A program made the position numbers and the translations under genes. The notes beneath the pieces are model-generated. The model saw only the letters and a list, made by a program, of their open reading frames with translations, did not search any database and was not told where the DNA came from. A DNA stretch of 64,000 nt from JBGQOJ01 sp052119585 (GTDB lineage Bacteria; Pseudomonadota; Alphaproteobacteria; Rhodobacterales; Rhodobacteraceae), in NCBI RefSeq assembly GCF_052119585.1, contig NZ_JBGQOJ010000011.1, positions 1 through 64,000 on the forward strand, given 5' to 3'. This document shows, piece after piece, positions 26,514 through 36,644 of this stretch; the stretch's first letter is position 1; the number at the start of each line of letters is the position of its first letter.

Positions 26514-26996
26514 TCAAAGTTGTTTGCGCAATAATATCAGATCAATCCATTGCCCGAACTTATATCCGACCTCGGGCAGCCGCGCCACCTCGACAAAGCC
26601 TACGGCCCTGTGAAATCCCAGCCCTTCGGGGTTGGCGGCGCTGACACCCGCCCAAAGGCTGTGCACAGCCTGCGCGCGCGCGCGATCCTCCAGCGCCAGC
26701 ATCAGCGCACGCGCGACACCACGCCCCTGTGCCTGTGGCGCCAGAATAATCGTATGCTCCATCGTGCGGGCATAGCCGGGTCCGTCACGGAACTGGCCGT
26801 AGGTGGCAAAACCAAGGATACCGCCCTGATCTGCCACCAGAAACGGATGGCTCAGCACGGCCTTCGCGGCCAGCGACTGCACCAGCGCCTCGGGCGTTTT
26901 CAGCGCCGTGGTAAAGGTTCGCAACGTGTCGCGGATCACCGGATTCCATATATCCGCGATCGCCGGGCAATCTGCGGGGGTCGCGGCCCGGATCAT
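26514..26996 (-). CDS. GNAT N-acetyltransferase, Pat/MnaT-like
   Basis: A 160-residue GNAT enzyme. IADIWNPVIRDTLRTFTT near residue 15 matches the phosphinothricin/methionine-sulfone acetyltransferase group (the usual IYN motif is altered to IWN), and QAQGRGVARALM holds the acetyl-CoA loop. It likely acetylates the amino group of small amino-acid analogues. The ATG at 26996 gives the standard start MIRAATPAD; the longer open frame upstream is not used. Confidence 0.87.
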   Translation of the reverse strand: MIRAATPADCPAIADIWNPVIRDTLRTFTTALKTPEALVQSLAAKAVLSHPFLVADQGGILGFATYGQFRDGPGYARTMEHTIILAPQAQGRGVARALMLALEDRARAQAVHSLWAGVSAANPEGLGFHRAVGFVEVARLPEVGYKFGQWIDLILLRKQL

Positions 26997-27207
26997 TGCC
27001 GCCCCCGTCGCCTGCGGGGCGTCACTTCGAGCACCCGATGATCCAGTTCCAGCATTATGGTGCCCCTTTATTAAGCAGATCCGCGCGCCCTGCAGACAAT
27101 CCGCAAATCCATTCAAAGGAAAGGCGAAAACTGCTGGCCCAGTGGTTGAATTTGAACGCGCTTGCTCCATTTCAAACCCAGTGTAAACAAAAATAGTCAG
27201 GTAAATA

Positions 27208-28401
27208 ATGCCCCTTCTTCGCTCCATCGACCGTTTTTTCAAGCATGAGGCTTCGGGTGGAATCCTGCTGATGCTTGCGGCCCTTGCTGCCCTGATCGTG
27301 GCCAATTCTGCGCTTTCCGGCGCATATGAGGGCGCCCTTGGATCCTATCTTGCGATAACGCTGAACGGATCCGGTTTGGAAAAACCACTTATCCTCTGGA
27401 TCAATGACGGCCTTATGGCGGTCTTCTTCTTCCTCATCGGGCTTGAACTGAAACGAGAACTGCTGGAAGGAAAACTGAAAAATCCCGCCGATGTCATCTT
27501 GCCGGGCATGGCGGCGGTGGGCGGCATGGTCGTTCCGGCGTTGGTTTTTGCCTGGTTCAACTGGGGCAATGCGGCCACCATCGGCGGCTGGGCCATTCCA
27601 GCCGCGACCGACATCGCCTTTGCGCTGGGTATTCTTGCGCTGGTGGGAAAACGGGCCCCCGTCTCGCTCAAGGTGTTCCTGCTGACGCTGGCCATTCTGG
27701 ACGACCTCGGCGCGATCCTGATCATCGCGCTGTTCTACACCGCAGAGCTGAAGATTGATTACCTTCTGATGTCCCTTGTGCCACTAGTGTTGCTGGTCTG
27801 GCTGAACATGAAAGGCACCCACCGCGTCGCCCCCGCCTTGCTGCTGGGCGCGATCATGTGGTTCTTTGTGCTGAAATCCGGGGTCCATGCGACGCTGGCC
27901 GGCGTCCTTACCGCCTTTTGTATCCCGCTCAAGGACAAATACGGCAAATCTCCGCTGCACGCGCTGGAAGATGGCATTTCGCCCTATGTCCTCTACCTTA
28001 TCGTGCCGATATTTGCCTTCGCCAACGCGGGCGTGGTCCTGAAGGGCATGGCGCTGTCCGACCTCGCCGCCCCCCTGCCCCTCGGCATTGCCCTTGGCCT
28101 GATCGTGGGCAAACAGGTGGGCGTGTTCGGGATCACCTTCCTGATGGTTAAATCCGGCCTTGCGCGTCTGCCCAACGGGGCCAACTGGCTGCATATCTAC
28201 GGCATTGCCTGCCTGGCGGGCATCGGCTTTACCATGTCGCTGTTCATCGGCTCGCTCAGTTTCAGCGATGCAAGCCTGATGAACGATGTGCGCATCGGGG
28301 TGCTGGCAGGCTCGCTCGTCTCGGCCGTGCTGGGATATGGCGTGCTGATGCTGGCCCACCAGCGGCAGGCAAAGCTGGCAAACGCCGTCCCTGCGCAATA
28401 G
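27208..28401 (+). CDS. nhaA: Na+/H+ antiporter NhaA
   Basis: A 397-residue inner-membrane antiporter for Na+/pH homeostasis, with about twelve helices. The ion-binding region is present: IPAATDIAFALG followed by LTLAILDDLGAI with the paired Asp residues, and the N-terminal FFFLIGLELKREL. A sodium antiporter fits a marine host. The 211 bases upstream are shared with the divergent acetyltransferase. A clear terminator follows. Confidence 0.95.
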   Translation: MPLLRSIDRFFKHEASGGILLMLAALAALIVANSALSGAYEGALGSYLAITLNGSGLEKPLILWINDGLMAVFFFLIGLELKRELLEGKLKNPADVILPGMAAVGGMVVPALVFAWFNWGNAATIGGWAIPAATDIAFALGILALVGKRAPVSLKVFLLTLAILDDLGAILIIALFYTAELKIDYLLMSLVPLVLLVWLNMKGTHRVAPALLLGAIMWFFVLKSGVHATLAGVLTAFCIPLKDKYGKSPLHALEDGISPYVLYLIVPIFAFANAGVVLKGMALSDLAAPLPLGIALGLIVGKQVGVFGITFLMVKSGLARLPNGANWLHIYGIACLAGIGFTMSLFIGSLSFSDASLMNDVRIGVLAGSLVSAVLGYGVLMLAHQRQAKLANAVPAQ

Positions 28402-28412
28402 GCTACAAATGC

Positions 28413-28443
28413 AAAAGAGGCCCCGGTGCATGGGGCCTCTTTT
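28413..28443 (+). terminator. Rho-independent terminator after nhaA
   Basis: Arms AAAAGAGGCCCC and GGGGCCTCTTTT around a seven-base loop, twelve bases after the nhaA stop. The A-rich left flank and T-rich right flank make it able to act in both directions, so it can also serve the convergent mutase gene. Confidence 0.9.
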
Positions 28444-28464
28444 CGTTTTCTTTGTTCTGAAAAT

Positions 28465-28479
28465 ATCCGGAAAACCGGA

Positions 28480-28480
<1 letters not shown>
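28465..28480 (-). terminator. Small hairpin at the mutase gene stop
   Basis: ATCCGG-AAAA-CCGGAT, read on the minus strand, touches the mutase stop codon and is followed by ATTTTC. It is a weak candidate terminator placed before the stronger nhaA hairpin. Confidence 0.35.
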
Positions 28481-30612
<2,132 letters not shown>

Positions 30613-30747
30613 CGGTCTATCCTTTGTTCATCGGGGCGGGGCCATGCGGAAAACATGCACACCGCAGACACAAAACATGCGGATTGCATCGGCAAAGCCT
30701 TAGACATCGGCTGGGCACCCCCTATATTCATTTGAACAGGAGGATGC

Positions 30748-31227
30748 ATGAAACACGTCTTGGCGCTTGGAATTGCTGTATTGATCACCGTCTCGGCCTT
30801 TGTCGGAGAGGCGCAAACCGCGACCACGGAGACCCCTGAAATCGCAGCTGAGGCTGTCGACCCCTTGGGGCCGTTCGATGCGGCAACGGTCAGCCTTGAC
30901 GACTTTGTCTGGGTGGCGCGGCCCGTGGTTGTCTTTGCCGACAGCCCGAACGACCCCGCCTTTATCCGCCAGATGCAGTTGCTGGAGGCCCGCCGCGCGG
31001 AACTGGCAGAGCGCGATGTGGTCATTCTGACCGACACCGCCCCGGCGGCGATGTCAGAGGTGCGGACCACCTTGCGCCCGCGCGGGTTCATGATGGTGCT
31101 GATCGGCAAGGACGGGGAGATCAAGCTGCGCAAACCCAGCCCCTGGGATGTGCGCGAACTGACCCGCGTGATCGACAAGATGCCCCTGCGCCAGCAAGAG
31201 CTGCGCGACAGGCGGGCGGTGCAATAA
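30748..31227 (+). CDS. DUF4174 exported protein
   Basis: A 159-residue protein with a signal peptide (about 1-23), then a thioredoxin-like domain without the CxxC pair: RPVVVFADSPNDPAFIRQM near 58 and GFMMVLIGKDGEIKLRKPSPWDVRELTRVID near 112, the pattern of DUF4174. GGAGGA precedes the ATG. It diverges from the mutase gene and ends ten bases from the convergent GT-C-like gene. Function unknown. Confidence 0.83.
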   Translation: MKHVLALGIAVLITVSAFVGEAQTATTETPEIAAEAVDPLGPFDAATVSLDDFVWVARPVVVFADSPNDPAFIRQMQLLEARRAELAERDVVILTDTAPAAMSEVRTTLRPRGFMMVLIGKDGEIKLRKPSPWDVRELTRVIDKMPLRQQELRDRRAVQ

Positions 31228-31237
31228 CGCGGGGCGG

Positions 31238-32803
31238 TCATCGGATACCCTCTGCGAAATCAAAGCGTGCGTCGCCCGGCAAGGTCGGGACAAAGGCATC
31301 AAGCGCGGGGATCAGCCCCGCGACATGCTCTGGCGCTGTGGCGTAAAAGGCGACCTTGTCTGATCCCAGAAACCCCTGCGGGTTGATCATGGTCAGCGTC
31401 CCGACACGGACCCAATCGGTGCCCACGGCATCGCCAAGCCATTCGTCATAGATCATGGCAAGGGGCACGCCCTTGGCCTTGGCCATTGGCCCCGCCCAAC
31501 CTTTGACGGGGTGGAACAACCGCGTCATCCGCGCCTCGGTCGAGGCGAGGCCCCAAAGGTCCAGCACATAGTCGGGGTTGCCCCAGACCACGCGCCCCAG
31601 ATCGTTCACCGCGACGGGCACATGTGCATAGTCCTGCGCGAACCGCGCCATTTGCGCCTGTTGCAGGTGGATCGCGCGGGGGTTGGCGGGAAAGTCGCGG
31701 ATGATTTTAGGCAGGTAAAACGCCCCTGCCCCCGCGATCGGCAAAAGCGCCAGAACGGCAAGCGTGCGGGCCGGGGCTGTGCCGCGAAAGGCAGGGGCCA
31801 CCAGAACCAGAAGGCCGCCTGCGGCGACCGACAGGATGTAATTCTCATACCTGTGCATCCAGCCGATCTGCCCGAGGAACAGATGCGCGATGGCGGCCCC
31901 GGCCACGGCCAGCGCCAGATGCCGCATCGGGCCCTGCCGCAACTGCGGCACGACCGCAGTCGCCAGCAAAGACAGAACCGCAAGGCAAAGCACCAAAAGC
32001 CCCGGCGTTTTGCCGATATTGATCTGGAAGGTGCCCAGAATGCGTTGCAGCAGTGTGATTTCCTCTTCGCCGGCGCTGACCAGCTTTGCCTGAACCGAGT
32101 TCGGCAAAGGGTCCAGCCCGAGGGACACCAGAAAGGCGCAAAAGGCGACGATCGGCAGGACCACCATCGCGCCCGTCCAGACCGCCGCGCCGCGCCGCCC
32201 GTTCAGCGCAAGAACGCCCACGGCCAGCAAGGCCAGCGCCAAGCCTTCGAACCGCAGCAATGGGGCCGCGACCATGCCCGCGACCAGAACCCAGCGCAGG
32301 GTTCCGTCCTGCGCGAACCGCAGCAACCCGTAAAGGATCGCAAGACTGGCGGCGGTGTGCAGCGCGTGTTCCATGCCGGTAAAGGCCACCGCCGACATAT
32401 TCAGCGCGACCGGTCCTGCGATGGCCAGTGCCAGCCCGAGGGTGCGACCGTATCCGGCAAAGGCGATGATCCGGCCCCACAGGACCGCCGCCATCACCAG
32501 ACCGGCGATGTTCCAGACCAACGGCAGAAGCCGCTGCGCCTCTGTCCCGGCGAAGGGCAACAGCAGCACGGGGTAAAGCGCCGATGACGCCGCCGACGCG
32601 TATTCGCCCGCGTTCACCCCGTAGCCGCCGCGCGCCATCTGTTCGGCCATCGCCAGATGGATATAAACGTCATCAAGCGGGTATTCAAAGACACCGCCCG
32701 TGCGCCCCAGTGCCGCGTATTGCAGCCACGCAAAGAAGCCCAGTGCCGCGACAAGCGCGGCGATTGCGAAGGGGCGAGCGTTTTGACCGGCGGTCGGGGT
32801 CAT
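31238..32803 (-). CDS. Polytopic membrane protein, GT-C glycosyltransferase-like
   Basis: A 521-residue protein with roughly ten transmembrane helices and a soluble C-terminal part. After the first helix comes YPLDDVYIHLAMAEQMA; an acidic pair in the first periplasmic loop is the mark of GT-C glycosyltransferases that use lipid-linked sugars. Its ATG overlaps the pccA stop by four bases (ATGA), so it is translated with pccA although no sugar pathway is nearby. Donor and acceptor are unknown. Confidence 0.75.
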   Translation of the reverse strand: MTPTAGQNARPFAIAALVAALGFFAWLQYAALGRTGGVFEYPLDDVYIHLAMAEQMARGGYGVNAGEYASAASSALYPVLLLPFAGTEAQRLLPLVWNIAGLVMAAVLWGRIIAFAGYGRTLGLALAIAGPVALNMSAVAFTGMEHALHTAASLAILYGLLRFAQDGTLRWVLVAGMVAAPLLRFEGLALALLAVGVLALNGRRGAAVWTGAMVVLPIVAFCAFLVSLGLDPLPNSVQAKLVSAGEEEITLLQRILGTFQINIGKTPGLLVLCLAVLSLLATAVVPQLRQGPMRHLALAVAGAAIAHLFLGQIGWMHRYENYILSVAAGGLLVLVAPAFRGTAPARTLAVLALLPIAGAGAFYLPKIIRDFPANPRAIHLQQAQMARFAQDYAHVPVAVNDLGRVVWGNPDYVLDLWGLASTEARMTRLFHPVKGWAGPMAKAKGVPLAMIYDEWLGDAVGTDWVRVGTLTMINPQGFLGSDKVAFYATAPEHVAGLIPALDAFVPTLPGDARFDFAEGIR

Positions 32804-34800
32804 TCGAACTCCATGATCACGTCGTCCACTTTCAGGCTATCGCCCGGGGCCGCGTTGATTTTGGTGACGATACATTTCTTTTCGGCACGCAGGATGTTTT
32901 CCATTTTCATCGCCTCGACAGTGCAAAGCGACTGGCCTTCCTGCACCTCGTCGCCCTCGGCCACCATAACCTTGACGATCAGACCGGGCATCGGGCAAAG
33001 CAACAGCTTCGAGGTGTCGGCGGGCAGCTTTTCGGGCATGAGGGCCGCAAGTTCCGCCTGACGCGGGGTGCGCACGACCGCCTTCAGGTCGGCCCCGCGA
33101 TAGCGCAGACGCGCGCCGCCACGCACGAATTCGGTTTTGACGATCATCGGGGTCCCGTCAACGGTGCCGGTGAACAGGCTGTCGCCCAGCGTCCAGTCAG
33201 AGGCGACGGACAGCGTGCCGTTGCCGTCAAAGCTGACATCGGTGCCCTGCGGCGTTTCCACGATATGCACGGGGAAATTCTGTTTGCCGACGGTCACGAC
33301 CCAATCGGTTTCGACGCGCCGTTTGTGGTTGGCCATGGCACCCGAGATTTGCGCCGCGCGCGCCTCTTTCAGCATTTTAACATGGGCGGCGACGGCGGCC
33401 AGACGGCGCAGCGTGGGCTGATCGGGGCTGACGCCCTCAAAACCATCGGGGTATTCCTCGGCGATGAAGGCGGTGGTGATGTTGCCCGAGGCGAATTTCT
33501 CGTGGTCCATCACGGCGGCAAGGAACGGCAGGTTGTGGCCGATGCCCTCCAGTTCGAACCCATCGAGCGCGTTGCGCATTCCCTCGATCGCCTGCGCGCG
33601 GGTGGGTGCCCAGGTGCAGAGTTTCGCAATCATCGGGTCGTAGAACATGCTGATCTCGCCGCCCTCGAACACGCCGGTATCGTTGCGCACGGCATGGGTC
33701 GGGGTTGCGACCTCGGCGGGGGGACGGTAGCGCGACAGTCGGCCGATGGACGGCAGGAACCCACGGTAAGGGTCTTCGGCATAAAGCCGGCTTTCCATCG
33801 CCCAGCCGTTCAACTGGATATCGTCCTGCTTGAAGGGCAGCGCCTCGCCGTAGGCCACGCGGATCATCTGTTCGACAAGGTCGATGCCGGTGATCAGTTC
33901 GGTCACGGGATGTTCCACCTGAAGGCGGGTGTTCATTTCCAAAAAGTAGAAGTTGCGCGCGCCATCGACGATGAATTCCACGGTGCCGGCACTGGTATAC
34001 CCCACGGCGGCGGCCAGCGCACAGGCCTGTTCGCCCATCGCCCTGCGCGTTTCTGGGTCAAGGAAGGGGCTTGGCGCCTCTTCGATGACCTTCTGGTTCC
34101 GGCGCTGGATCGAGCATTCGCGTTCGTGCAGATACAGGGTGTTGCCGTGGCTGTCGGCCAGCACCTGAATTTCGATATGGCGCGGTTGCGTCACGAATTT
34201 CTCGATGAAAATCCTGTCGTCGCCGAAACTGGCGGCCGCCTCGTTCTTGGAACTGTCAAAGCCTTCGCGGGCCTCGGTGTCGTTCCACGCAATGCGCATC
34301 CCCTTGCCGCCGCCACCGGCAGAGGCCTTGATCATCACCGGATAACCGACCTGATTAGAGATTTTGACCGCGTCCTCGGCGTCTTCGATCAGGCCCATAT
34401 ACCCCGGCACGGTCGACACGCCGGCCTCTTGCGCCAGCTTTTTCGAGGTGATCTTGTCGCCCATCGCCTCTATCGCGCCGGCGGGTGGTCCGATAAAGGC
34501 CACACCCTCTTTCGCCAGCGCCTCGGCAAACAGCCGGTTTTCGGACAAAAAGCCATAGCCCGGATGCACCGCCTCTGCGCCGGTCTGGCGCACCGCCTGC
34601 ATCACCTTTTCGATGACGATATAGGACTGGTTGGCAGGGGCCGGGCCGATATGCACCGCCTCGTCCGCCATTTTGACATGCAGGGCATTGCGGTCAGCGT
34701 CGGAATAGATCGCCACCGTCTGAATGCCCATTTTACGCGCCGTCTTGATCACGCGGCAGGCGATCTCGCCCCGGTTTGCAATCAGGATTTTCTTGAACAT
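32800..34800 (-). CDS. pccA: Propionyl-CoA carboxylase, biotin-carrying alpha subunit
   Basis: Carboxylates its biotin with bicarbonate and ATP so that PccB can make methylmalonyl-CoA. The 666-residue chain has the biotin carboxylase core (KILIANRGEIACRVI start, ATP-grasp with GGGGKGMR near 160), a linker BT domain, and the C-terminal biotinyl domain with Lys632 in EAMKMEN. The ATG at 34800 is preceded by GGAAGGGA. pccB lies upstream, with four small genes in between. Confidence 0.95.
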   Translation of the reverse strand: MFKKILIANRGEIACRVIKTARKMGIQTVAIYSDADRNALHVKMADEAVHIGPAPANQSYIVIEKVMQAVRQTGAEAVHPGYGFLSENRLFAEALAKEGVAFIGPPAGAIEAMGDKITSKKLAQEAGVSTVPGYMGLIEDAEDAVKISNQVGYPVMIKASAGGGGKGMRIAWNDTEAREGFDSSKNEAAASFGDDRIFIEKFVTQPRHIEIQVLADSHGNTLYLHERECSIQRRNQKVIEEAPSPFLDPETRRAMGEQACALAAAVGYTSAGTVEFIVDGARNFYFLEMNTRLQVEHPVTELITGIDLVEQMIRVAYGEALPFKQDDIQLNGWAMESRLYAEDPYRGFLPSIGRLSRYRPPAEVATPTHAVRNDTGVFEGGEISMFYDPMIAKLCTWAPTRAQAIEGMRNALDGFELEGIGHNLPFLAAVMDHEKFASGNITTAFIAEEYPDGFEGVSPDQPTLRRLAAVAAHVKMLKEARAAQISGAMANHKRRVETDWVVTVGKQNFPVHIVETPQGTDVSFDGNGTLSVASDWTLGDSLFTGTVDGTPMIVKTEFVRGGARLRYRGADLKAVVRTPRQAELAALMPEKLPADTSKLLLCPMPGLIVKVMVAEGDEVQEGQSLCTVEAMKMENILRAEKKCIVTKINAAPGDSLKVDDVIMEFE

Positions 34801-34856
34801 GTCCGTCCCTTCCAGTCGACCGGCAGGGGATGACCCCCGGCTACGGCAGTCATTAC

Positions 34857-34897
34857 AGCAAAGAAAAAGCCACCCGGGCACGGGGCCCGAATGGCTT
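34857..34897 (-). terminator. Terminator after the small glycine-rich lipoprotein gene
   Basis: On the minus strand AGCCA...CGGGC pairs with GCCCG...TGGCT, followed by CTTTTTC. It lies about 40 bases after the stop of the 66-residue lipoprotein gene and before pccA, so pccA may have its own promoter or depend on read-through. Confidence 0.7.
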
Positions 34898-34937
34898 GAA
34901 ACCTGTTATGGCATGCGGAATGACCCGCGCAAGCCGA

Positions 34938-35138
34938 TTAGCGGCAGATGCCTGCGTCGTCGCAGAACACGCCAGCAGCACCGCCGACAAGCGCACCGGT
35001 GACAGCGCTGCCGCCCACTGCGTCGGAGACAACCGCACCGCCCGCAGCGCCGGCAAGGCCGCGCTCGAGGTCAGTATCAAGGCAGGCCGACAGAGAAGAC
35101 GCGACAGCGATTGCCGCGATAATTTTGAGTACTCGCAT
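34938..35138 (-). CDS. Small glycine-zipper lipoprotein
   Basis: A 66-residue lipoprotein: lipobox LSAC with Cys19, then a glycine-zipper-like helix GLAGAAGGAVVSDAVGG and GALVGGAAG, and a terminal CDDAGICR with two cysteines that could form a disulfide. A GGAGG site precedes the ATG. Its own terminator follows. Small glycine-zipper lipoproteins often sit in the outer membrane, but no function is known here. Confidence 0.82.
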   Translation of the reverse strand: MRVLKIIAAIAVASSLSACLDTDLERGLAGAAGGAVVSDAVGGSAVTGALVGGAAGVFCDDAGICR

Positions 35139-35469
35139 TTTGAAATGCCTCCAGAGAGATTTATTATGTGCCGCAGTGTCTCATGCCGCTTCACGCGGGG
35201 GAAGCGGTAAATACAAAGACCGGACAGCTCGGCAATGTGTCGCCGACGCGCAACGGGAAAAAGTGACCTGACCCAAATAAGGTCAGGCCACAGAGAAGGG
35301 GAAGGGTAACGGTATCGATCGTAAACGGCAGGGACTTTGCTGGAGGCACCTGCCGTGTCTGTGAGATTGGCCCAAGTCGCCGTTTCTGAAAAGACCGCCG
35401 TAACAGACAGGCTGTTTTGGGCTGCTTCCCGCCAAAAACCGGATTTCATGGGCAAAATCATGCCGATTC
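35139..35469. other. 331-base gene-free stretch
   Basis: No open frame with a ribosome site was found. It holds the presumed promoter of the glycine-zipper lipoprotein near 35140-35250, and a minus-strand terminator-like hairpin at 35262-35287. The 183 bases between that hairpin and the stop of the 114-residue gene would be an unusually long 3' tail. Confidence 0.5.
35262..35287 (-). terminator. Terminator-like hairpin, minus strand
   Basis: CCTGACC and GGTCAGG around a seven-base loop; on the minus strand it is followed after four bases by TTTTT. It lies 183 bases after the stop of the 114-residue gene. Confidence 0.5.
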
Positions 35470-35814
35470 CTACTCGAACACGTCGGGAAAGGACGACATG
35501 GCGCGCGGCAGATCCAGCTTCAGCAGGGCCTCATAGCTTTCGGGGTCAAACGGGTCCTCGGCGGGAATCACTTCGCGGCCGAACAACCATGACAGGCGCC
35601 CGGCATCTAGATTGCCCCGCTCGAATGGTGCCTCACCAAAATTTTCCCACAAGGCGCGCAAAAAGCCCTCGTCGGCACGGCGGTCGGCGGGTCGGCGGTC
35701 GGCATAGCGTTCACGTTTGGTCAGGGGCGCGATGCCTCTGTCGCTGGCGCGGCGGATGGTGAATTGAAAGTCGGTGCCCGGAAGGCGGCCAGGGAAGCCA
35801 CGGTGCTTTATCAT
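35470..35814 (-). CDS. Conserved hypothetical protein
   Basis: A 114-residue soluble protein rich in Arg and Asp, starting MIKHRGFPGRLPGTDFQF and ending in an acidic tail. Middle part: DEGFLRALWENFGEAPF, then GNLDAGRLSWLFGREVIPAEDPFDPESYEALL. No membrane segment and no named domain that I recognise. It lies within the run of minus-strand genes between pccB and pccA. Confidence 0.68.
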   Translation of the reverse strand: MIKHRGFPGRLPGTDFQFTIRRASDRGIAPLTKRERYADRRPADRRADEGFLRALWENFGEAPFERGNLDAGRLSWLFGREVIPAEDPFDPESYEALLKLDLPRAMSSFPDVFE

Positions 35815-35895
35815 GCTGCGACCTCCGCAATGCGGGGCGCGCCAAACGTCAGGGCTGGTGTCGGAACGGGCAGAAACGCCCGTCCCGTTGATGCG

Positions 35896-36030
35896 TTACT
35901 TGTATTTGCTGGTATATACGGGCTCTGCCTGAACCGGCTCGACATAGACCACTTCTTCGGTCTTCGGCGCACAAGCGGCTGCAAATGCGACAAGGAAAAG
36001 GCCCAGAACGGCTTTGGTGTGAATGGACAT
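35896..36030 (-). CDS. 44-residue lipoprotein
   Basis: A tiny but convincing gene. Translation gives MSIHTKAVLGLFLVAFAAAC, so the lipobox FAAAC puts the lipid on Cys20; then APKTEEVVYVEPVQAEP and the tail VYTSKYK. TAGGAG stands six bases before the ATG. I recall similar short lipoproteins ending in YTxKYK in other roseobacters; no function is known to me. It sits between the 129- and 114-residue genes of the pcc region. Confidence 0.8.
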   Translation of the reverse strand: MSIHTKAVLGLFLVAFAAACAPKTEEVVYVEPVQAEPVYTSKYK

Positions 36031-36244
36031 ACATGTCTCCTACTGCTGTTATTATAAACCGAAACGACGTTATGCGCCGCAAGGTCGATTGATGACACAC
36101 AGGCTTTCCCAGGAAAACCTGTGATGACAGTAGCAGAATTCACGCCGGAAACATACTGGATCTGCAACGGCAGGACACCCTGTGATAGGTTTGCATCAAC
36201 CATGCCCCTGTATCGGCTTCGACGTGCAAGATGTTGTGGTTGCA

Positions 36245-36634
36245 TCAAAATTCCTCCAAGATGCAGGTCGCTTCTTCGGGCCTATAGCCTTCGAAAAACT
36301 GGGTTGCCTCGGGATCGATGACCCCGAAAGGAACCTCTCTATCCGATAGGCTGACAAGCACCAGATCAAACTGGCGCGTGTCCCCTGCAAGGGCGGGCAG
36401 TGCGACGGTCTCGCAAAGGTGCAGCATGTCTGCCTCGGCCTGCTCGAAGGTCAGTCGTCCCGCATCCCGTGCGATCTGCGGGGCAAGGAAGCGAAAGCGC
36501 GCCCAGACCTGCCCCAGATCGGCCTGATCCTCGGCGACCACCTCGAACAGGGTCACCGTCTGGCCGGACGGCACCGCGATGCTTTGCGCCAAAGCCGGAC
36601 CAGCAAGCCAGAAAAGGGGAAGGAAGCGGATCAT
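36245..36634 (-). CDS. Exported protein, possibly DUF6497
   Basis: A 129-residue protein with a short signal peptide (FWLAGPALAQ) and a compact alpha/beta domain: RFRFLAPQIARD near 46, then FDLVLVSLSDREVPFGVIDPEATQFFEGYR. Two cysteines remain, in HLCETVALP and ATCILEEF. ATG 36634 lies 10 bases after the pccB stop, so it is likely cotranscribed. I assign DUF6497 only tentatively; function unknown. Confidence 0.72.
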   Translation of the reverse strand: MIRFLPLFWLAGPALAQSIAVPSGQTVTLFEVVAEDQADLGQVWARFRFLAPQIARDAGRLTFEQAEADMLHLCETVALPALAGDTRQFDLVLVSLSDREVPFGVIDPEATQFFEGYRPEEATCILEEF

Positions 36635-36644
36635 GTTCACATCA

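Noticed and set aside
26997..27207. Li+ riboswitch (nhaA-I or nhaA-II motif) before nhaA
   Set aside because: Position is right, but I could not pair the leader into either known fold by eye; a covariance-model search would decide.
36099..36122. ACAGG...CCTGT inverted repeat as a terminator
   Set aside because: The arms leave only a two-base loop and no T-tract follows on either strand.
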